Assembly (NCBI GenBank): GCA_047611425.1
Contig: JBLFWJ010000054.1
Location: 1 to 18,125 of the forward strand
DNA from: JBLFWJ01 sp047611425
GTDB taxonomy: Bacteria; Bacteroidota; Bacteroidia; UBA10329
Direction of reading: 5' to 3'
Length of the DNA stretch: 18,125 nucleotides
Positions 14,501-18,125 of the stretch are shown one piece after another (positions within the stretch are counted from its first letter, which is position 1; every line of letters starts with the position of its first letter). Both the position numbers and the translations under genes were made by a program. Below the pieces are notes generated by a model. The model saw nothing but the letters and a program-made list of their open reading frames with translations, was not told where the DNA came from and did not search any database.

Positions 14501-14544
14501 AGTTGCGAGTTGCGAGTGTTACTATTAACTCTCAACTCGAAACT
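14501..14544. repeat. 17-bp imperfect palindrome between atpD and atpC
   Basis: AGTTGCGAGTTGCGAGT (14501-14517) pairs with ACTCTCAACTCGAAACT (14528-14544), 15 of 17 bases, around a 10-nt loop. The left arm is itself a tandem repeat of GTTGCGA. It begins 9 nt after the atpD stop codon in the transcript. Similar AGTTGCGAGT-type palindromes are, from memory, scattered between genes in Bacteroidota, so this may be a dispersed REP-like element. Confidence 0.7.
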
Positions 14545-14553
14545 TGTAACTTT

Positions 14554-16059
14554 TTATGCTTCTGCAATCAGTTTCTTACCCTTCTCAATAGCTTCTTCAA
14601 TGGTACCTACCAAGTTGAAAGATGCTTCTGGATACTCATCAACTTCACCGTCCATGATCATGTTGAATCCTTTGATCGTGTCAGCAATATCAACGTAAAC
14701 TCCTGGAAGTCCTGTAAACTGCTCAGCCACGTGGAAAGGCTGAGAAAGGAAACGCTGTACACGTCTTGCTCTGTGTACAATCAATTTATCCTCTTCAGAA
14801 AGCTCGTCCATTCCAAGGATTGCAATGATATCTTGAAGCTCCTTATAACGCTGAAGTGTTTCAATAACTTTTTGTGCAGTGTTGTAGTGTTCGTCTCCAA
14901 CGATATCTGCAGTAAGAATTCTAGACGTAGAATCCAATGGATCTACCGCTGGATAAATACCAAGCTCAGAAATCTTACGATTAAGAACCGTAGTTGCGTC
15001 CAAGTGAGAGAAGGTAGTTGCCGGAGCAGGGTCTGTCAAGTCATCTGCAGGTACATAAACTGCCTGTACAGATGTAATAGAACCTCTCTTAGTAGAAGTA
15101 ATTCGCTCTTGCATCAATCCCATCTCTGTTGCCAAAGTTGGTTGGTAACCTACCGCAGATGGCATACGACCAAGAAGTGCAGATACCTCAGATCCAGCTT
15201 GAGTAAATCGGAAAATGTTGTCAATAAAGAAAAGGATATCACGTCCTCCAGACTGCTCATCCCCATCACGGAAATACTCAGCAATTGTCAATCCTGAAAG
15301 TGCTACCCGTGCACGCGCCCCAGGAGGCTCGTTCATCTGACCAAAAACAAACGTTGCTTTAGACTTTTTCAAAGCCTCAACATCTACCTTGCTTAGGTCC
15401 CAACCACCAGCTTCCATATTTTCCTTGAAAGCTTCACCGTAGTTGATAATGTCCGCCTCAATCATCTCACGAAGAAGGTCGTTTCCTTCTCTCGTTCTTT
15501 CACCAACACCAGCAAATACAGAAAGACCACCGTGTCCTTTTGCAATGTTGTTGATCAATTCCTGAATCAATACGGTCTTACCAACACCAGCACCACCAAA
15601 CAAACCAATCTTACCACCTTTTGCATACGGCTCAATAAGGTCAATTACCTTAATACCTGTAAGCAATACTTCGGTAGCTGTAGAAAGATCCTCGAATCGT
15701 GGTGGATCACGGTGAATTGGGTATCCACCTGTCTTGTCAACGTCCTTCATACCATCAATCGGATCTCCAACTACGTTGAAAAGACGACCAAAAATATCCT
15801 CACCAATTGGCATAGTGATCGGAGCGCCTACAGAACGAACTTCCGTTCCGCGACTCACACCATCAAGCGAGTCCATCGCAATGGCTCTAACGGTATCTTC
15901 TCCAATGTGTTGTTGACATTCTAGAGTCACAACCAATCCATCAGGACGGGTAACTTCTAGTGCTTCCATAATGTTTGGCAACTCGCCATTAGTCGTATCA
16001 AAGCTGATGTCCATTACTGGCCCAATGATCTGAGATACTTTTCCTTTCATTACTGACAT
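14554..16059 (-). CDS. atpD: F1F0 ATP synthase subunit beta
   Basis: A 501-aa catalytic subunit of F1. The start at 16059 (MSVMKGKVSQIIGPVMDISF) matches the family N-terminus; the open frame extends 34 codons further upstream, but that part has no similarity and crosses the promoter. Walker A GGAGVGKT at residues 155-162, catalytic Glu187 in GERTREGND, Walker B RDILFFIDN at about 273-281 and the C-terminal DELSEED motif are all present. A segment around residues 207-236 (EAFKENMEAGGWDLSKVDVE) looks like the insertion usual in Bacteroidota beta subunits. It makes ATP from ADP and phosphate using rotation driven by proton or sodium flow. Only atpC follows; the other ATP synthase genes are elsewhere, as is normal in this phylum. 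Confidence 0.97.
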   Translation of the reverse strand: MSVMKGKVSQIIGPVMDISFDTTNGELPNIMEALEVTRPDGLVVTLECQQHIGEDTVRAIAMDSLDGVSRGTEVRSVGAPITMPIGEDIFGRLFNVVGDPIDGMKDVDKTGGYPIHRDPPRFEDLSTATEVLLTGIKVIDLIEPYAKGGKIGLFGGAGVGKTVLIQELINNIAKGHGGLSVFAGVGERTREGNDLLREMIEADIINYGEAFKENMEAGGWDLSKVDVEALKKSKATFVFGQMNEPPGARARVALSGLTIAEYFRDGDEQSGGRDILFFIDNIFRFTQAGSEVSALLGRMPSAVGYQPTLATEMGLMQERITSTKRGSITSVQAVYVPADDLTDPAPATTFSHLDATTVLNRKISELGIYPAVDPLDSTSRILTADIVGDEHYNTAQKVIETLQRYKELQDIIAILGMDELSEEDKLIVHRARRVQRFLSQPFHVAEQFTGLPGVYVDIADTIKGFNMIMDGEVDEYPEASFNLVGTIEEAIEKGKKLIAEA

Positions 16060-16095
16060 ACTCTGTAGTATAAAATGAGGTTCTATTTTCGGGCG

Positions 16096-16126
16096 CAAAA
16101 GTACTGGTTTGGTCCTGCACAGGCAA
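16096..16126 (-). promoter_or_regulatory. Promoter of the atpDC operon
   Basis: On the minus strand, TTG (16126-16124), a 20-bp spacer and TACTTTTG (16103-16096) fit the Bacteroidota -33/-7 consensus (TTG, about 19-21 bp, TAnnTTTG). The -7 element ends 36 bp before the atpD start. Confidence 0.7.
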
Positions 16127-16209
16127 TACTTCGAGCAATAATTATTACGTCTTGTCAACATCCCTCTAATACACCAGAATTTGGAAGGATCAGAGCGTGG
16201 CTAACTGCT

Positions 16210-16217
16210 TACTTTTG
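16210..16217 (+). promoter_or_regulatory. -7 promoter element of ribF
   Basis: TACTTTTG matches TAnnTTTG, 19 bp before the probable TTG start of ribF at 16237. A TTTG at 16180-16183 is 26 bp upstream, longer than the usual spacer. The position helps exclude longer N-termini for ribF. Confidence 0.55.
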
Positions 16218-16236
16218 CGTCCCTGAAAAGCAGGTA

Positions 16237-17163
16237 TTGAAAGTTTGCAGATCACTCGAAGAATTTGAAGCCAGCGGGCCTACCGTGGTCACCACGGGCA
16301 CGTTTGACGGGCTTCATATCGGGCACAGAAGAATTCTGGATCGAGTTAATGAGTTGGCCAAAAACATGAATGGCCAAAGTGTGTTGCTTACCTTTTTTCC
16401 TCATCCTCGAATGGTGCTTAATCCAGATGATCACGGATTAAAACTTCTCACCACACAAGACGAAAAAATTAGATTGCTGGAAGAAACCGGTTTGGATTGC
16501 TTGGTGATTCATCCTTTTACCAAAGATTTTTCACGCACTTCTTCAACAGATTTTATCCGCAATATTTTGGTTGATGGACTGCAAACCAAAAAATTAGTGA
16601 TTGGTTACGATCATCATTTTGGCAAGAACAGAGAAGGATCCTTCGAGCATTTGGTGGAATGTGGACCACTTTACGGTTTCGATGTTGAAGAAATATCGGC
16701 TCAGGATATTGACGATGTGGCTGTGAGTTCCACGAAGGTGAGGCATGCGCTATCAGATGGAGATGTTACTACAGCCGAATCTTATCTTGGTTACCCCTTC
16801 GAATTAAGCGGAACGGTTATCGAAGGCGATAAACTTGGCAGGACAATTGGTTTCCGAACCGCGAATATCTCGGTGGAAGAAGACTATAAAATGATCCCTA
16901 GTAACGGAAGTTACGCCTGCATGGCACATTGCGGAAACGAAAAGTTTGATGCCATGGTGAACATTGGTGTAAGACCAACCGTAGAAGGTTCTGAATTGAG
17001 AATTGAGGCGCACCTGTTAGAATTTGAAAAGGAGATTTATGGTGAGCGGCTCCGATTGCAATTCAAACATAGATTAAGACCCGAGCAAAAGTTCGATGGT
17101 TTAGAAGAGTTGAAGGCACAATTGGAAAAAGATCGAGAACAAACACGAAGTTTGCTAAAGTGA
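16237..17163 (+). CDS. ribF: Bifunctional riboflavin kinase / FAD synthetase
   Basis: A 308-aa enzyme that phosphorylates riboflavin to FMN and adenylylates FMN to FAD. The start chosen is TTG at 16237, giving MKVCRSLEEFE, the usual RibF opening. The frame is open 54 codons upstream, but that stretch overlaps the divergent promoters and has no family likeness. The N-terminal adenylyltransferase domain carries TGTFDGLHIGHRRIL, the (H/G)xGH-type nucleotide-binding motif, and later SSTKVRHAL. The C-terminal flavokinase domain carries GRTIGFRTANI and MVNIGVRPTVEG. Length and domain order are standard. The next gene starts inside its stop codon (GTGA, 4-nt overlap), so the two are translationally coupled. 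The flavin product is a housekeeping cofactor. Confidence 0.94.
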   Translation: MKVCRSLEEFEASGPTVVTTGTFDGLHIGHRRILDRVNELAKNMNGQSVLLTFFPHPRMVLNPDDHGLKLLTTQDEKIRLLEETGLDCLVIHPFTKDFSRTSSTDFIRNILVDGLQTKKLVIGYDHHFGKNREGSFEHLVECGPLYGFDVEEISAQDIDDVAVSSTKVRHALSDGDVTTAESYLGYPFELSGTVIEGDKLGRTIGFRTANISVEEDYKMIPSNGSYACMAHCGNEKFDAMVNIGVRPTVEGSELRIEAHLLEFEKEIYGERLRLQFKHRLRPEQKFDGLEELKAQLEKDREQTRSLLK

Positions 17164-17762
17164 GATTCCTGATAACCATACTATTATCCCTTTTTACCCT
17201 GTCTGGGTTTGCACAACTGGAAACACCCTTCTGGCTAGAAAGACTTGAACAAAGAGACATCTACTTCAGCCTTGAAGAGGCGATGGAAAACCCAGATGAG
17301 GTGTACCGACTGCACCTGAAGCGCAAGAAACTCAACGATTTACCTGATGATATTTTCCGCTTGAGAAACTTGCAAGAGTTAGATATCAGCAAGAATAAAT
17401 TCAAAGAGCTTCCTTGGGAAATTGCAAAGCTTAAGAACTTGAAACGGCTGATTGCCATCAAGAATAAAATGGAAACGGTTCATCCCGCAATTGGAAAGAT
17501 GAAGAACTTAAAACACCTTATTCTTAACCAGAATGACTTAAAAACTCTGCCACCAGAAATTGCAGATTGCGAGGAACTAGAATACATCGATTTATGGAGC
17601 AATGAAATCTCCAGCTTTCCTAAAACCATGAAGAAAATGGTGAGTTTGAAAGAGGTTGATCTACGGGTGATTCAATTCACTCCAACCGAAATGGAACGGA
17701 TCAAAGAAGCCTTACCAAATGTTCAAATTCACGTTAGTAACGACTGTAACTGCGCGAATTAA
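17160..17762 (+). CDS. Secreted leucine-rich-repeat protein
   Basis: A 200-aa protein starting at GTG 17160, overlapping the ribF stop by 4 nt. The signal peptide MRFLITILLSLFTLSGFAQ indicates export. About five leucine-rich repeats follow at roughly 23-residue spacing: VYRLHLKRKKLNDLPDDIF, LQELDISKNKFKELPWEIA, LKRLIAIKNKMETVHPAIG, LKHLILNQNDLKTLPPEIA and LEYIDLWSNEISSFPKTMK. LRR proteins bind other proteins, and this one could act in the periplasm or at the surface. The C-terminus is NDCNCAN, with two close cysteines. The coupling to ribF suggests shared expression, not a shared function. The partner is unknown. Confidence 0.85.
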   Translation: MRFLITILLSLFTLSGFAQLETPFWLERLEQRDIYFSLEEAMENPDEVYRLHLKRKKLNDLPDDIFRLRNLQELDISKNKFKELPWEIAKLKNLKRLIAIKNKMETVHPAIGKMKNLKHLILNQNDLKTLPPEIADCEELEYIDLWSNEISSFPKTMKKMVSLKEVDLRVIQFTPTEMERIKEALPNVQIHVSNDCNCAN

Positions 17763-17823
17763 CAGTTGTTGGCTTTTTTTAAGGGACCTTATATTCTTAA
17801 ATTGGTGGCCCCTAAGGATTACT

Positions 17824-18125
17824 ATGAGACCCACTTTTACAAAGCTTTTCTCCAGCCTTATTCTCCTTGGAGCTTTCATGGTTTGCAGCGGCTTTACTCC
17901 CGCCAAAGACCCAATTAAGGGTGACAGTCTAGTAATTGTTCGAGTTCTTCAGCCTTTAAGTCTTAAGCAAAATGTAGATCCAGTTGTGTTCATCTCACAA
18001 GGATTAAACAGGATCGAATCCGTGGAAATGCGGGATATCAATGCGGTGGAATTCCGAAAGACCGATGTGGTTCAAAACACGTTGGATGTATTTCTACTTA
18101 ATGGATATACGCTTGAGAACTCCAC
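17824..18125 (+). CDS. Secreted protein of unknown function, N-terminal part (cut by window edge)
   Basis: The open frame runs from ATG 17824 off the right edge (100 complete codons). It begins MRPTFTKLFSSLILLGAFMV with a signal peptide; cleavage is likely near CSGFTPA, and there is a possible lipobox-like MVCS. The mature part opens with GDSLVIVRVLQPLSLKQNVD and QNTLDVFLLNGYTLENS. I do not recognise the family. It follows the LRR gene by 61 bp, a T-rich stretch (T7 at about 17773) that may hold a weak terminator or promoter but nothing I can support firmly. Confidence 0.7.
   Translation, partial: MRPTFTKLFSSLILLGAFMVCSGFTPAKDPIKGDSLVIVRVLQPLSLKQNVDPVVFISQGLNRIESVEMRDINAVEFRKTDVVQNTLDVFLLNGYTLENS

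Noticed and set aside
14491..15297. 268-aa open frame on the + strand
   Set aside because: Antisense to atpD, cysteine/serine-rich with no domain; a shadow of the conserved beta subunit gene.
17763..17823. Terminator after the LRR gene
   Set aside because: A T-run is present, but the nearest stem (AACTG/CAGTT) is only 5 bp and separated from it by several bases.

Overview
The window comes from a member of the Bacteroidota, probably a free-living flavobacterium-like organism. The signs are two secreted proteins with type IX secretion (T9SS) C-terminal sorting domains, several TAnnTTTG-type -7 promoter elements, atpD-atpC standing as a separate pair, and almost no Shine-Dalgarno sequences.

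Positions 1-5835 look like mobile DNA stacked at a tRNA-Asp attachment site. Two copies of a tRNA-Asp-like 3' end occur in the same orientation, at 861-876 and 5825-5835, with no tRNA body attached to either. The simplest reading is two integrative elements in tandem. The first runs off the left edge, and its integrase (complement 1-684) is cut by the window. The second, about 5 kb (866-5835), is complete. It carries a tyrosine recombinase (1133-2344), a two-gene cargo on the other strand (a T9SS-exported seven-repeat beta-propeller protein and a lipoprotein with a probable C-terminal barrel, overlapping by 4 nt), and a small ribbon-helix-helix-like ORF (5615-5887) that reads straight through the attachment core. 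Joining the element ends on paper keeps that ORF open and ends it at a TAA that abuts a strong terminator at 910-945, so the gene appears to have been built for the circular form. The intact tRNA-Asp gene should lie left of the window.

Positions 5836-10464 are chromosomal and hold a metal/redox locus. It starts with the presumed tRNA terminator, followed on the minus strand by a ZIP metal transporter and an MntR/DtxR-type regulator. Divergent from these is an operon for a di-heme DUF1111-type cytochrome lipoprotein, a Rieske 2Fe-2S protein and an outer-membrane porin. A near-palindrome typical of DtxR-family operators (7549-7564) sits between the divergent genes, so the regulator may control both sides.

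Positions 10490-14065 encode a large T9SS-exported subtilisin-like protease. Positions 14239-16059 encode F1 ATP synthase subunits epsilon and beta (atpC, atpD; minus strand), with a long imperfect palindrome between them. A divergent promoter region separates atpD from ribF (16237-17163, probable TTG start), which is translationally coupled to a secreted leucine-rich-repeat protein. The window ends inside an unrecognised secreted protein gene. Family calls were made by eye from motifs; no database search was run.
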